From: Prevotella sp.
GTDB taxonomy: Bacteria; Bacteroidota; Bacteroidia; Bacteroidales; Bacteroidaceae
DNA length: 51,170 bases
NCBI GenBank assembly: GCA_017475005.1
Contig: JAFVGI010000035.1
Coordinates: 1-51,170, forward strand
Direction of reading: 5' to 3'
Part shown: piece by piece, positions 1-7,494 of the stretch
How positions within the stretch are numbered: the stretch's first letter is position 1
How the letters are laid out: every line of letters starts with the position of its first letter
Notes under the pieces: model-generated
Told to the model about the DNA's origin: nothing
The model's database searches: none
What the model saw: the letters and a program-made list of their open reading frames with translations, nothing else
Position numbers and translations under genes: made by a program

Positions 1-168
1 GACACCTCGCACATCGGCATAGCAGAGTGGGGGAGCGACGGATTTCTCCACCTCCTCAATGCCTCGAAGATTTTCAAGAAGGTAGTCCTCGACAGCCGCC
101 CCATCCATAAATACATGGCAACCCAACGGCTCCAGCAAGGCGTATGGGTGATAAGACCAAACCTATAA
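1..168 (+). CDS. C-terminal end of a probable DUF1460 / NlpC-P60-like amidase (partial)
   Basis: The window opens inside a plus-strand gene; 55 codons remain before the TAA at 166-168. The piece begins DTSHIGIAEW, continues with a hydrophobic LLNAS motif and VVLDSRPIHKYM, and ends in VRP-like IRPNL. A histidine in an HxGI context followed by LLHAS/LLNAS and a late tyrosine is what I recall from the C-terminal half of DUF1460 (N-acetylmuramoyl-L-alanine amidase-like, papain fold) proteins of Bacteroidetes. The catalytic cysteine would lie upstream and is not in the window, so this is a tentative family call. The gene is followed directly by a hairpin terminator. Confidence 0.5.
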   Translation, partial: DTSHIGIAEWGSDGFLHLLNASKIFKKVVLDSRPIHKYMATQRLQQGVWVIRPNL

Positions 169-170
169 AC

Positions 171-205
171 TAAAAAAAAGGAGGCGATTGCCTCCTTTTT
201 TGTTT
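171..205. terminator. Bidirectional intrinsic terminator
   Basis: A perfect six-base stem GGAGGC (180-185) and GCCTCC (190-195) encloses a four-base loop. It is flanked by an A-run on the left and a T-run on the right, so it can end transcription from both sides. It separates the convergent partial gene on the plus strand from the minus-strand gene whose stop is at 204. Confidence 0.85.
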
Positions 206-1130
206 AATTCTCCGTGCCACCGGCATTGGGATCCGGATCCGGCGTTGTACCGCCACCACCCGTGCCAGGGTTTTCGTTTTGGTTTTGGTTTTCGTTCCCA
301 GAACCACCCTGGTTTTCGTTTTCGTTTTCGTTCCCAGAACCGTTTTCGTTTTGGTTGGTTCCTGCGCCGGTGTCGGCTGATGACGGCTTGCCGAGAATGG
401 TCTTCTTGTAGTAGTTTATGTCCTCGTTCAGGCCGCGTATTAGCGTGAGATAGCGTGTCTCGTTATTGTCCATGAGGGCAGCAGCCGCGAGCATCCTTAT
501 CATCCACTCATACTCCACATCGGTAGCTGTGCGGGCATTCTTCAGGGCCGATGTCTCCTGCAGTGCGCGCTCGTCGTTGCGGTCGCCTGCAAGCTGACGG
601 CACTCCGTGTTTATCGTATCCAGTTGCTGCAAGGCTTCCGTCAGTCCCAGTGTGGCAGCAGCAGCTGTGAGTTCTGCCGATGCAAACTGTTCCTGCAGCC
701 ACTGCGAAATCTTCAGGCCCTCGGTCTCAAGGTTCTCGCGGGTGTCTATTTCATACTTCTTCTCCACCTTGAGCATCTTCTGTGCAGCAGTCTGACGGGC
801 GGTGTCGATGGAGTTCTCTGCATACATGCTCAGCATATTGTGGATGTTGCGGAATAGCGGGTCGCGCTCGTTTTGGTCCTTGTTGAAAAGTACCTCCGTC
901 AGGTCGCTGCCCCTCTGCAGACGATACACATCGTCTTCGTGGTTCTTGGTAGAAAGGAATGCCGTCAGCTGTGCTACTACCTTAGCAGGAAATTGGTCTT
1001 CGGTGGCACCCTCTGGGCGGTTGAACTTCACCATGCGGTCACATGCACGTTCCATGAACGCCAGATGAAGCGCGATTGTCAGTTCCGACAGTCTCGTCAT
1101 CTTCTCCGGTAACAAAATGTCTTTAATCAT
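204..1130 (-). CDS. DUF6261-like protein with Asn/Glu/Gln-rich C-terminal tail
   Basis: A 308-residue protein without a signal peptide or membrane segment. Residues 1-245 are predicted mostly helical and resemble the Bacteroidales DUF6261 family, including the ALKNARTATDVEYEWMIRML region near residues 197-216. No function is known for the family as far as I know. From about residue 257 the protein changes to a low-complexity tail: alternating Asn with Glu or Gln, broken by Gly-Ser-Gly, then a Gly/Pro/Thr/Asp-rich end. The tail is encoded by AACGAA/AACCAA hexamers at 270-360, the same repeat that interrupts tamB 10 kb away. No promoter of the usual type was found upstream; a block of 41-bp repeats precedes the gene. 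Confidence 0.7.
   Translation of the reverse strand: MIKDILLPEKMTRLSELTIALHLAFMERACDRMVKFNRPEGATEDQFPAKVVAQLTAFLSTKNHEDDVYRLQRGSDLTEVLFNKDQNERDPLFRNIHNMLSMYAENSIDTARQTAAQKMLKVEKKYEIDTRENLETEGLKISQWLQEQFASAELTAAAATLGLTEALQQLDTINTECRQLAGDRNDERALQETSALKNARTATDVEYEWMIRMLAAAALMDNNETRYLTLIRGLNEDINYYKKTILGKPSSADTGAGTNQNENGSGNENENENQGGSGNENQNQNENPGTGGGGTTPDPDPNAGGTEN
270..360 (-). repeat. Hexanucleotide (AACGAA/AACCAA) coding repeat
   Basis: Read on the minus strand, runs of AACGAA and AACCAA encode Asn-Glu and Asn-Gln pairs in two blocks separated by Gly-Ser-Gly. The same repeat type occurs in tamB at 10044-10130. Confidence 0.9.
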
Positions 1131-1207
1131 AGTTGAAATAAATAATAATTAGTTGAATATAAAGTCTTTCAACGCCGTAATGGCCAACATGACCCTCGTG
1201 ACGACGT

Positions 1208-1330
1208 TTTACAGTTAAGTAATGTGAATTTCGACCCTCGATTTTTCGTTTACAGTTAAGTAATGTGAAATTCGAGCCTCGATTTTGCCGCTACATTTAA
1301 GTAATGTTAAATCTAACCCTCTTTTTCGCC
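1208..1330. repeat. Three degenerate 41-bp tandem repeats in a spacer
   Basis: The unit contains TACAGTTAAGTAATGTGAA followed by a CGACCCTCG-like segment and a T-run. Copies begin near 1208, 1250 and 1291, with divergence growing toward the third. The spacer 1131-1446 has no gene that I can support. Confidence 0.8.
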
Positions 1331-1357
1331 ATTACGCGCCTGTTTGGTCAAAACCCG

Positions 1358-1404
1358 AGGGTCGGGACGGCCTTTACAGCCCTGCGACAGGTCGTTCCGA
1401 CCCT
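1358..1404 (-). terminator. Imperfect hairpin after the lipoprotein operon
   Basis: The arms are GGGTCGGGACG (1359-1369) and CGTTCCGACCC (1393-1403), with one G-T pair, plus an A-T pair outside. It lies 43 bases past the stop of the minus-strand repeat lipoprotein. Only a short T-run follows on the minus strand, so it may be a terminator or a dispersed repeat element. Confidence 0.5.
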
Positions 1405-1446
1405 GGGAGGAGAGATTATTGTCATATTGAAATAGAGGAGCGCTAT

Positions 1447-3519
1447 TTACTCTTCTTGTACAGTCCAACCACTTGGAACGCCTCCTTTTCCGAAATTTGT
1501 GGTAGTTCCTGGGCTATTTCCAATTGGCCATGAAACGTTTTCTGCTTTGACAAATGTTCCTGTTGATGCTACCCCCCAAAGCCATGATGAAATATAGCTT
1601 CTATTATTTTCACTTATATTCGTTGCCAGACATTTTACGTAGTTTAGACTGGTACAACCATAGAACATATAAGAATAGCAATAGTATACCAACGTCGTCG
1701 CGGGCAATTCCGGCGCAGTAGTCAGGGCAGTACAACCATAGAACATAGAGCGATAACAATATTTAGCCAACGTTGTGGCAGGCAATTCCGGTGCAGTAGT
1801 CAGGGCAGTACAATCATGGAACATACGCCAATAACACCCTTCAGCCAACGTTGTGGCAGGCAATTCCGGCGCAGTAGTCAGGGCAGTACAACCTTGGAAC
1901 ATATAATAATAACAATATGAAGCCAACGTTGTGGCAGGCAATTCCGGTGCAGAAGTAAGGGCTGTACAATCTTGGAACATAGATAAATAACAATATGAAG
2001 CCAACGTTGTGGCAGGCAATTCCGGCGCAGAGGTCAGGGCAGTACAACCTTGGAACATACTTTCATAACAAGATGTAGCCAACGTTGTGGCAGGTAATTC
2101 CGGCGCAGAGGTCAGGGCAGTACAACCTTGGAACATACTTTCATAACAAGATGTAGCCAACGTTGTGGCAGGTAACAACAGCTTCTTAGAAGGATGGTTC
2201 TTTATTCGTTTGTTTTGATAGAAAAGACGAGCAAATGTATATGGCTCTGTCAGCGATGTTGTGGTAGAGTAGTTTTTACTGTTTATCAAACTCATGATAT
2301 TACCATAAACATAGCAATCCTCAGAACAAAGTATTTTGCTTTGTATGTCATCATCAGTGTTACCATTTGCATAGGTTTTGTTATCGCCGAAGAAAGAGAC
2401 CTTCTGTCCAGCCGTAACATAAATGGTCTTACTTGTATTTGGTGCTATAGTTTGCGGAGCATAGCCGCCAACCCTGTATGTTACGTCGCCTGCTGCTTTG
2501 TTCTGGAAAGTAATTGAACCACCTGCTATTGGTTCCAAAGTCAGAGGTGTAGAATTAATGTCAGGATAAACAGGCTCTACGCCTTCACCACCAGGATTTT
2601 GTACTTCCCATCCGCTTGGGATACCGCTTGCTCCGCTTGTCCATGAAGTCATGTCATCTGACATCACGAATACACCCGTGGAGGAAACCCCGTTAAGCCA
2701 TTGGTATGTACACAATGAAGCCGAATTATCTGTAGCATAACACATTACGAAATCAAGATTTGTACATCCATTAAACATCATAAAATAGCAACCTTTTGCA
2801 AGGGTTTCTGCAACCAATTCTGGTGAAGAAGTAAGACTTGTACAACCTGAAAACATTGCAAAATAGCACTCCTCAGTTAAATCCATTGCTGGTAAGGATG
2901 GGGCTTTAGTGAGTCCGCTACAATTAAAAAACAATCCACTGTAACATCCTTTGGTTAAAGTCGTAGCTGGCAATAATAGTCGACGTGATGGATGATTTTT
3001 TAAATTAACTGAGTTTTCAAATAAACCATGGAAAGTATAATCACCTGACAAAACCTTAGCAGATTCATATCCAGTGCTTTTAATCAAACTCATCATATTG
3101 CCATAAGCATAGAATTCAGCAGTACTACTTATGTTACTATACAGATTATTAACCTCATCATTATATGTTGCATTATCACCGAACAATGCTACCTTCTGTC
3201 CTGCAGAAACGGGAATATGTCCGTCCGTACCAGCTGCAATCGTCTGAATATTACCATTGTCTATTCTGTAAGATACTGGTCCTGCTGCTCTGTTCTTAAA
3301 TGTTATGGTTCCATTACTAATTGCTTCAAGAGTTAGAGGATTTCCAAGTTGTTGACCATCCTGATCACCACCGTTTTGATCTTCTGTTCCTGAAGTTGAT
3401 GGTGGAGTCTCTGGAGGCGAGCCGCCATCATCATCACCACCGCCGCAAGATGTCAGTGTCATACACAACGCTGCCACAATAAACAAAGGCAGTAAGGTCA
3501 GAAAAGTTTTCTTTTTCAT
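1447..3519 (-). CDS. Surface lipoprotein with tandem 26-residue BspA/DUF285-like repeats
   Basis: A 690-residue lipoprotein: a Lys-rich, hydrophobic signal ends in the lipobox LTSC near residues 22-25, followed by a Gly/Asp/Pro linker, so it is probably anchored on the cell surface. The rest is an internal duplication. Each half starts with a beta-rich domain (PLTLEAI or PLTLEPI, then a GQKV..FGDN motif), continues with repeats, and ends with an LxGVxSTGxFV...GIPSGW segment. The first half has three repeats, the second seven. The unit is LPATTLxxxCYxxMFxxCTALTxAPE, with conserved Cys, Met-Phe and Pro. This resembles BspA-type leucine-rich repeats and the DUF285/PARCEL repeats found in surface proteins; adhesion is a likely but unproved role. 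The gene lies 14 bp after a second lipoprotein gene and is probably co-transcribed with it. Both are AT-richer than the TAM genes beside them. Confidence 0.8.
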   Translation of the reverse strand: MKKKTFLTLLPLFIVAALCMTLTSCGGGDDDGGSPPETPPSTSGTEDQNGGDQDGQQLGNPLTLEAISNGTITFKNRAAGPVSYRIDNGNIQTIAAGTDGHIPVSAGQKVALFGDNATYNDEVNNLYSNISSTAEFYAYGNMMSLIKSTGYESAKVLSGDYTFHGLFENSVNLKNHPSRRLLLPATTLTKGCYSGLFFNCSGLTKAPSLPAMDLTEECYFAMFSGCTSLTSSPELVAETLAKGCYFMMFNGCTNLDFVMCYATDNSASLCTYQWLNGVSSTGVFVMSDDMTSWTSGASGIPSGWEVQNPGGEGVEPVYPDINSTPLTLEPIAGGSITFQNKAAGDVTYRVGGYAPQTIAPNTSKTIYVTAGQKVSFFGDNKTYANGNTDDDIQSKILCSEDCYVYGNIMSLINSKNYSTTTSLTEPYTFARLFYQNKRIKNHPSKKLLLPATTLATSCYESMFQGCTALTSAPELPATTLATSCYESMFQGCTALTSAPELPATTLASYCYLSMFQDCTALTSAPELPATTLASYCYYYMFQGCTALTTAPELPATTLAEGCYWRMFHDCTALTTAPELPATTLAKYCYRSMFYGCTALTTAPELPATTLVYYCYSYMFYGCTSLNYVKCLATNISENNRSYISSWLWGVASTGTFVKAENVSWPIGNSPGTTTNFGKGGVPSGWTVQEE
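1629..2175 (-). repeat. Seven-copy 78-bp tandem coding repeat
   Basis: Seven in-frame copies of a 78-bp unit lie within the second half of the lipoprotein. The first two copies in reading order (about 2020-2175) are almost identical, while others differ mainly at the residues before and after the CY pair. Three older copies occur near 2741-2974. Confidence 0.9.
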
Positions 3520-3533
3520 AATTACTATATTTT

Positions 3534-4472
3534 TTAGATGTATTTTGTTGGAATGCTGAAGCGTTGACCGTTAATCTCCACGAAAAATTCAAAAGTGGTG
3601 TAATTAGCTATCTCATTCAATATGTCGGTATAATCTTTCAATGCCTCTCTTTCTTCTGAAGTCAAAGATTGTCCTGAGTTTTGTTTTGCCTTGATAGAAT
3701 CATATATTTTGAGGAAAATAGAAGTATTAGCATTTAAACTTAGCAAATTATCAACATGGAGATTGTTATTATCATTGAAAGAATATTCTTCATATCCATT
3801 TCCATACCTCGCACCTGGCACATTTGTATCTACAACTACGACGTATTTTATCGTTTTATTAGGATATTTTTGGCCAAGGTTTGAGGTGATGTCTAATTGT
3901 CGATGGAAATTGTCTGTTTTCTTGATATTGGCAAGCACGCCACTCTTTACAGCTGCCTCATAGCCTGAGGCATCAAGTGCTTCAGCCAATTCTGTACGCA
4001 ATGTTGACATCATGTTTTGGTCATCTGATGTGAGATCAATTCCTGAATAAATGTTTCCTCCAGAATCAAGATATGATTCATTAAATGTCAACGTTTGCGA
4101 ACCACCATTATTAAGGTAATTAATTATAACACTGTTACCCTGAACATAATAATTAAAGAACATCTTTCCTTCTTTGCGAGATGTTCCGAAATATGAATCG
4201 ACTTCTTTTGTTCTATAGACATTTACACCATGTTGCCCGTCAAGGAAATAAAAGTAATCCCTGCTTGTCTCTACCGCAGCACCATAAGAATATTCATTAT
4301 AGTCACTGGAAGAAGTATGCCATCTTTTTGCCATTAGTTTTCTCACGATTTCATTATTTGCAGGATCGTCACCACCACCGCCGTCACCATCACCACCGCC
4401 GCAGGCAGTAAACATTGTCATTCCGAAAAACAAGCCAAGCAAAAGACTTAGGTAATAAAAATTCTTTTTCAT
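3534..4472 (-). CDS. Lipoprotein of unknown function
   Basis: A 312-residue protein with a signal peptide and lipobox FTAC near residues 21-24, then a Gly/Asp-rich linker like that of the lipoprotein just downstream. Residues 45-140 contain many Tyr, Phe and Asn and read as beta strands; residues 150-200 and 255-285 look helical; the end returns to strands (FEFFVEINGQRFSIP). I do not recognise the family. It is the first gene of a two-gene operon, 14 bp ahead of the repeat lipoprotein, and is preceded by a consensus promoter and a long structured leader. The similar linkers suggest a shared origin for the pair's N-terminal regions or a common export route. Confidence 0.75.
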   Translation of the reverse strand: MKKNFYYLSLLLGLFFGMTMFTACGGGDGDGGGGDDPANNEIVRKLMAKRWHTSSSDYNEYSYGAAVETSRDYFYFLDGQHGVNVYRTKEVDSYFGTSRKEGKMFFNYYVQGNSVIINYLNNGGSQTLTFNESYLDSGGNIYSGIDLTSDDQNMMSTLRTELAEALDASGYEAAVKSGVLANIKKTDNFHRQLDITSNLGQKYPNKTIKYVVVVDTNVPGARYGNGYEEYSFNDNNNLHVDNLLSLNANTSIFLKIYDSIKAKQNSGQSLTSEEREALKDYTDILNEIANYTTFEFFVEINGQRFSIPTKYI

Positions 4473-4540
4473 TGTTTGTTAATATTTAATTGTTAAACTT
4501 AAGGTTAGATAAATTATTGTTTGGTATTTATTAGGCACGC

Positions 4541-4628
4541 AAAAACCCCGCGCACGCTCCGCCGGTATCACTCCCTCCCCTTGGTGAGGGTCGGGGTGGG
4601 GTCGACGGAACATGCGCGGGGCATGTTC
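4541..4628 (-). promoter_or_regulatory. Candidate attenuator in the lipoprotein-operon leader
   Basis: In the minus-strand transcript a hairpin GAACATGC-loop-GCATGTTC (4608-4628) comes first. Its loop and arm contain CCCCGCGCA, which is also perfectly complementary to a downstream TGCGCGGGG (4546-4554) followed at once by five T residues. The two pairings are mutually exclusive, the layout of an antiterminator and a terminator. The enclosed GC-rich segment (4571-4600) resembles a repeat I recall as widespread in Bacteroidetes spacers, so a mobile repeat is the alternative. Confidence 0.5.
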
Positions 4629-4653
4629 TTGTATTTTTTCTTTTAGAGGGTTA

Positions 4654-4672
4654 TAGGTAGGTAGGTAGGTAG
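4654..4672. repeat. GTAG tetranucleotide microsatellite
   Basis: Between four and five uninterrupted copies of TAGG/GTAG lie in the leader of the lipoprotein operon, between its promoter and the candidate attenuator. Such tracts can change length by slippage. Confidence 0.85.
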
Positions 4673-4773
4673 TACAAAAATATTTGACATAGCCAAATTA
4701 TTTCTGTTAATTCTTGTTATATTTCCACACCTATTTTGCATACCTGTTTGGGTTAGAATTAAGATTCACGCTG

Positions 4774-4805
4774 CAAAAGTAAGAATAAATTTTTAACCAC
4801 GCAAA
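4774..4805 (-). promoter_or_regulatory. Promoter of the lipoprotein operon
   Basis: On the minus strand TTTG (4802-4805), a 20-base spacer and TACTTTTG (4774-4781) match the Bacteroidetes consensus exactly. It predicts a leader of about 295 bases before the start at 4472. Confidence 0.8.
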
Positions 4806-4874
4806 AAAAACTACAAAAAGAAAGCGTTTTTTCTTAATTGACATTCGTCGATACTGCTAACGCACAGCATTCTT

Positions 4875-4895
4875 CACTCTTCACTTTTCACTTTT
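4875..4895. repeat. Heptamer tract (CACTCTT/CACTTTT)
   Basis: Three direct 7-base repeats immediately before the stop codon of the minus-strand TamL-like gene, one of a set of 7-base-period tracts found through this window. Confidence 0.75.
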
Positions 4896-4899
4896 CTCA

Positions 4900-7092
4900 T
4901 CAGAACGGCATGCCAACGGCGAAGTGGAGGGCGTAGTCGCGGCTGAAGCGGGGATAGATAAGGGGATAGTGTTCCTTGTTGGTTTCATAGCTCGGATTGA
5001 CGGCCTTCATGCCGAGGTCGAGACGAAGTACGAAATAGCTGAAGTTCATCCTCAGTCCGACGCCGTAGGCTACTGCCATCTCCTTCCACAGGCTGCTGGC
5101 CTTGAACTTACCGCCCGGCTGGTCGGCATAGTCGCGGAGGGTCCACACATTGCCGGCATCGATGAAGAGGGCGCCCTGGAATTTCCAGAAGAGATTGCCA
5201 CGCAGTTCGGCATTGAGGTCTATCTTCATGTCACCCGTCTGATTGATGAAGTCGATGCGGCCGTCTTTACGGGAATAGCATCCCGGACCGAGCGTGCGCA
5301 CACTCCATCCGCGAACGCTGTTGGCACCGCCAGAGAAATAGCGTTTCTCGAAGGGCAGCATATTGCTGTTACCATAAGGCACAGCAACACCGACACGGGC
5401 ATGGAGGGCAAGACTCAACGACGAGAGCGGACCGGACGGCTTGTCGGGATTCACGCGAAAATCCTCACTCAATGCTATGAGGCGCGTATAATCGATGTCG
5501 AACTTGGCATACTGCGCAAAGGCTATGCGGAAGGCCTTGTAGTCGCCATTGTCGTTCTTGGGGAATTTGAAGATGTTTGCCAAGCCATAAAGCAGATTGC
5601 CCGCCGTCTCGACATTCGCCTTGATGGAGTTGTATCTGTCGGTGTATGTGATGCCATAACCCATCTTCATGATGAAGAGGTCTTCGTAGTTATACCTCAG
5701 TATGGCATTACGGTTGGTATTGTTGTCGAGATAGTCACGCCTGAAGGTATCGGATATCCACGGCATTGAGACATAGTTGAGGTCAAGGAAGTCGTACTGA
5801 TATGTCGTGTTGCCGGAAGCATTGCGCCACCTGTAGCGCCACGCGCCGGTGAAGACGCGGCGGTGGAACTCCGGACGGTTCTGGCGGTTGTAGCTCACCA
5901 CCACGTCCGTCTTTGCATTATGCCTGCGCTGGTAGTCGGTAGAGAGCCAAGGGGCGATGATGGTGGGGAACGTCAGTTTTCCCTCTATGCCGAACTCAAA
6001 ATAGTTATGGGTGTCATACCCCTCCAGACCGCGTATGGCCTCAAAGGCAGCACGGGTAGAGAGGCTGAACACCTCGCTGCCGTGGAAGATGTTACGGTTT
6101 TCGTAGGTCACGGACAGCGCTGCTCCGAAGTCGCCGGAGGTATTGGTGCCCTCGGGTTGCACCTGTATGGAATGGGGCTTGCGCTTGGTGAGGTTCACCT
6201 GAACATCGAGCGGTATGAGGGCCGAAGCACTGTCACTTAACAGCGAGTCGGCATTGGCAGGTTCCGTAAACGTGATGTTCGTGGAGCGTACCGCCTGCAG
6301 GCGTGCAAAACGGTTGTAGGTATCCTGCACCTTCTTGTCGCTATACAGCTCACCGGGTTGGAAGACGGTATTGGTATGCAAAGTGTTTTCGCGAAGGAAG
6401 TCGGCACCGTTGTACGTCACCTTGTTTATATAATAGCGCGGATGGAGATAGGAGCCCGACTGCGGATTAGGACGATAGAGACCGATATACAATGCCACGT
6501 CGGCAAGATGGTACTGACGTGAGGTATCTACATCGAATGTCAGCATCTGCTTATTGAAATTACGGTAACCGCGATTGGTGAGATAGGAAGTGAATTTCAA
6601 CTGCTCTTCCTTAAGCTTGTCTGCCGAGAAGGCATTGCCTCGCGACAGGTCACCATTATAAAGTCCGCCGGCACGCAGAAGGGAATCGATGCAAGGATCT
6701 GCCACATCATACCACGTATTGCGCACCTTGTACTGAGAGTGAGGCGATATGACATAGGCCACCGTTGCCCTGCGGTCATGGATATACATCGCAGTATCGA
6801 CAACGGCATTGAAGTAGCCCTTATTCTCCATCATCTGCTGAAGATTACGCATGCTCACCGCCACAAGGGCTGTATCGAGAATAGTGCGCTTGCGGGAGAA
6901 CATACTGCCTTGCGGCTTCTGCTGTATGTAGTCGATATATTCGCTGACGTTGACGCTGTCATCTACGGAACGCACCACATTACGCTTCAGTATCAGCTCG
7001 TCATCCTTCAAACCCTTGAGGGGGGAACAGCCTATCGCCAGCAAGAAGATTGCTGACGGCAAGAGCAGGTATAATAGGCGTAAACTTCGCAT
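4900..7092 (-). CDS. TamL-like lipoprotein of the Omp85/BamA family
   Basis: A 730-residue outer-membrane protein with a signal peptide and lipobox AIGC near residues 19-22. Residues 30-330 are the periplasmic POTRA-type part; residues 350-730 form the 16-stranded barrel of the bacterial surface antigen (D15) family, including FSGGANSVRGW, the conserved lid-loop motif, then LFIDAGNVW and a final FAVGMPF strand with the terminal Phe typical of barrel proteins. The lipid anchor on an Omp85 protein defines TamL, the Bacteroidetes counterpart of TamA. It is divergent from tamB-tamL and is a paralogue of the 826-residue TamL there. Its TATCTTTG -7 box lies only 7 bases before the ATG, so the mRNA should have almost no leader. 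It probably helps insert or export outer-membrane or surface proteins. Confidence 0.88.
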   Translation of the reverse strand: MRSLRLLYLLLPSAIFLLAIGCSPLKGLKDDELILKRNVVRSVDDSVNVSEYIDYIQQKPQGSMFSRKRTILDTALVAVSMRNLQQMMENKGYFNAVVDTAMYIHDRRATVAYVISPHSQYKVRNTWYDVADPCIDSLLRAGGLYNGDLSRGNAFSADKLKEEQLKFTSYLTNRGYRNFNKQMLTFDVDTSRQYHLADVALYIGLYRPNPQSGSYLHPRYYINKVTYNGADFLRENTLHTNTVFQPGELYSDKKVQDTYNRFARLQAVRSTNITFTEPANADSLLSDSASALIPLDVQVNLTKRKPHSIQVQPEGTNTSGDFGAALSVTYENRNIFHGSEVFSLSTRAAFEAIRGLEGYDTHNYFEFGIEGKLTFPTIIAPWLSTDYQRRHNAKTDVVVSYNRQNRPEFHRRVFTGAWRYRWRNASGNTTYQYDFLDLNYVSMPWISDTFRRDYLDNNTNRNAILRYNYEDLFIMKMGYGITYTDRYNSIKANVETAGNLLYGLANIFKFPKNDNGDYKAFRIAFAQYAKFDIDYTRLIALSEDFRVNPDKPSGPLSSLSLALHARVGVAVPYGNSNMLPFEKRYFSGGANSVRGWSVRTLGPGCYSRKDGRIDFINQTGDMKIDLNAELRGNLFWKFQGALFIDAGNVWTLRDYADQPGGKFKASSLWKEMAVAYGVGLRMNFSYFVLRLDLGMKAVNPSYETNKEHYPLIYPRFSRDYALHFAVGMPF

Positions 7093-7099
7093 TCGCTCG

Positions 7100-7107
7100 C
7101 AAAGATA
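7100..7107 (-). promoter_or_regulatory. -7 box of the TamL-like gene
   Basis: TATCTTTG on the minus strand, 7 bases from the ATG at 7092. No clear TTTG -33 element is present. A start site at the usual distance would fall within a few bases of the ATG. Confidence 0.6.
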
Positions 7108-7116
7108 TAGAAAATT

Positions 7117-7144
7117 GTTTAGAGTTGGGAGTTTAGAGTTGAGA
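7117..7144. repeat. Heptamer tract (GTTTAGA/GTTGGGA)
   Basis: Four consecutive 7-base units upstream of the TamL-like gene: GTTTAGA, GTTGGGA, GTTTAGA, GTTGAGA. Confidence 0.8.
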
Positions 7145-7189
7145 GATTTGTGTTAAAAAGCCGTATAAAAGAAATAATCGTACTTTTAT

Positions 7190-7220
7190 TTTGTCGTTTC
7201 GTTTTTTTTAAATATCTTTG
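7190..7220 (+). promoter_or_regulatory. Promoter of the tamB-tamL operon
   Basis: TTTG (7190-7193), a 19-base spacer and TATCTTTG (7213-7220). It predicts transcription start near 7225 and a leader of about 270 bases. Confidence 0.8.
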
Positions 7221-7229
7221 CAGGCGCTG

Positions 7230-7494
7230 TGTATAGAAATGAGATGTAAGAGGTAAGAAGTAAGAGGTGTCGCTGACGCGAGGACAAAGTACAAAGTACG
7301 ATGTAGGAGGTAGGAAGTACGATGTGTCGCTGCGCGAGTAGTAAGTATAAAGTACGATGTACGAAGTAACTTCAACCTTCCAACTTTAAACATCAACCTC
7401 GGCAAAGCCGATACATCATACTTCAAACTTCATACTTCAAATCTCTAACTCGGCGCAAGCCGATACATCAAAATTCATAATTCAAAATTCTAAA
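7230..7494. repeat. Mosaic of heptamer tracts and GC mini-hairpins in the tamB leader
   Basis: Successive blocks with a 7-base period (for example AAGTACA, AAGTACG, ATGTAGG, AGGTAGG, AAGTACG) alternate with short GC-rich modules. Two modules are TGTCGCTG followed by (A)CGCGAG, near 7267 and 7326; two are CTCGGC-loop-GCCGATACATCA, near 7398 and 7450. No gene is visible. The last tract runs into the tamB start codon. Confidence 0.8.

Noticed and set aside
188-448. Plus-strand open frame of 86 codons rich in Phe, Arg and Gly
   Set aside because: It is the reverse complement of the hexamer repeat in the minus-strand gene; its odd composition is a by-product.
1285-1533. Plus-strand open frame across the repeat spacer
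   Set aside because: It runs antisense into the repeat lipoprotein, has no promoter and no recognisable content.
1629-2175. Regular repeats considered as a CRISPR array
   Set aside because: Units are 78 bp, contiguous without unique spacers, and in frame within a lipoprotein.
4924-5769. Long plus-strand open frame of 281 codons
   Set aside because: Fully antisense to the TamL-like barrel; GC-rich codon bias of the real gene keeps this frame open.
7208-7426. Minus-strand open frame in the tamB leader
   Set aside because: Composed of heptamer repeats and lacks a promoter; the repeated Thr-Ser-Tyr pattern follows from the DNA repeat.
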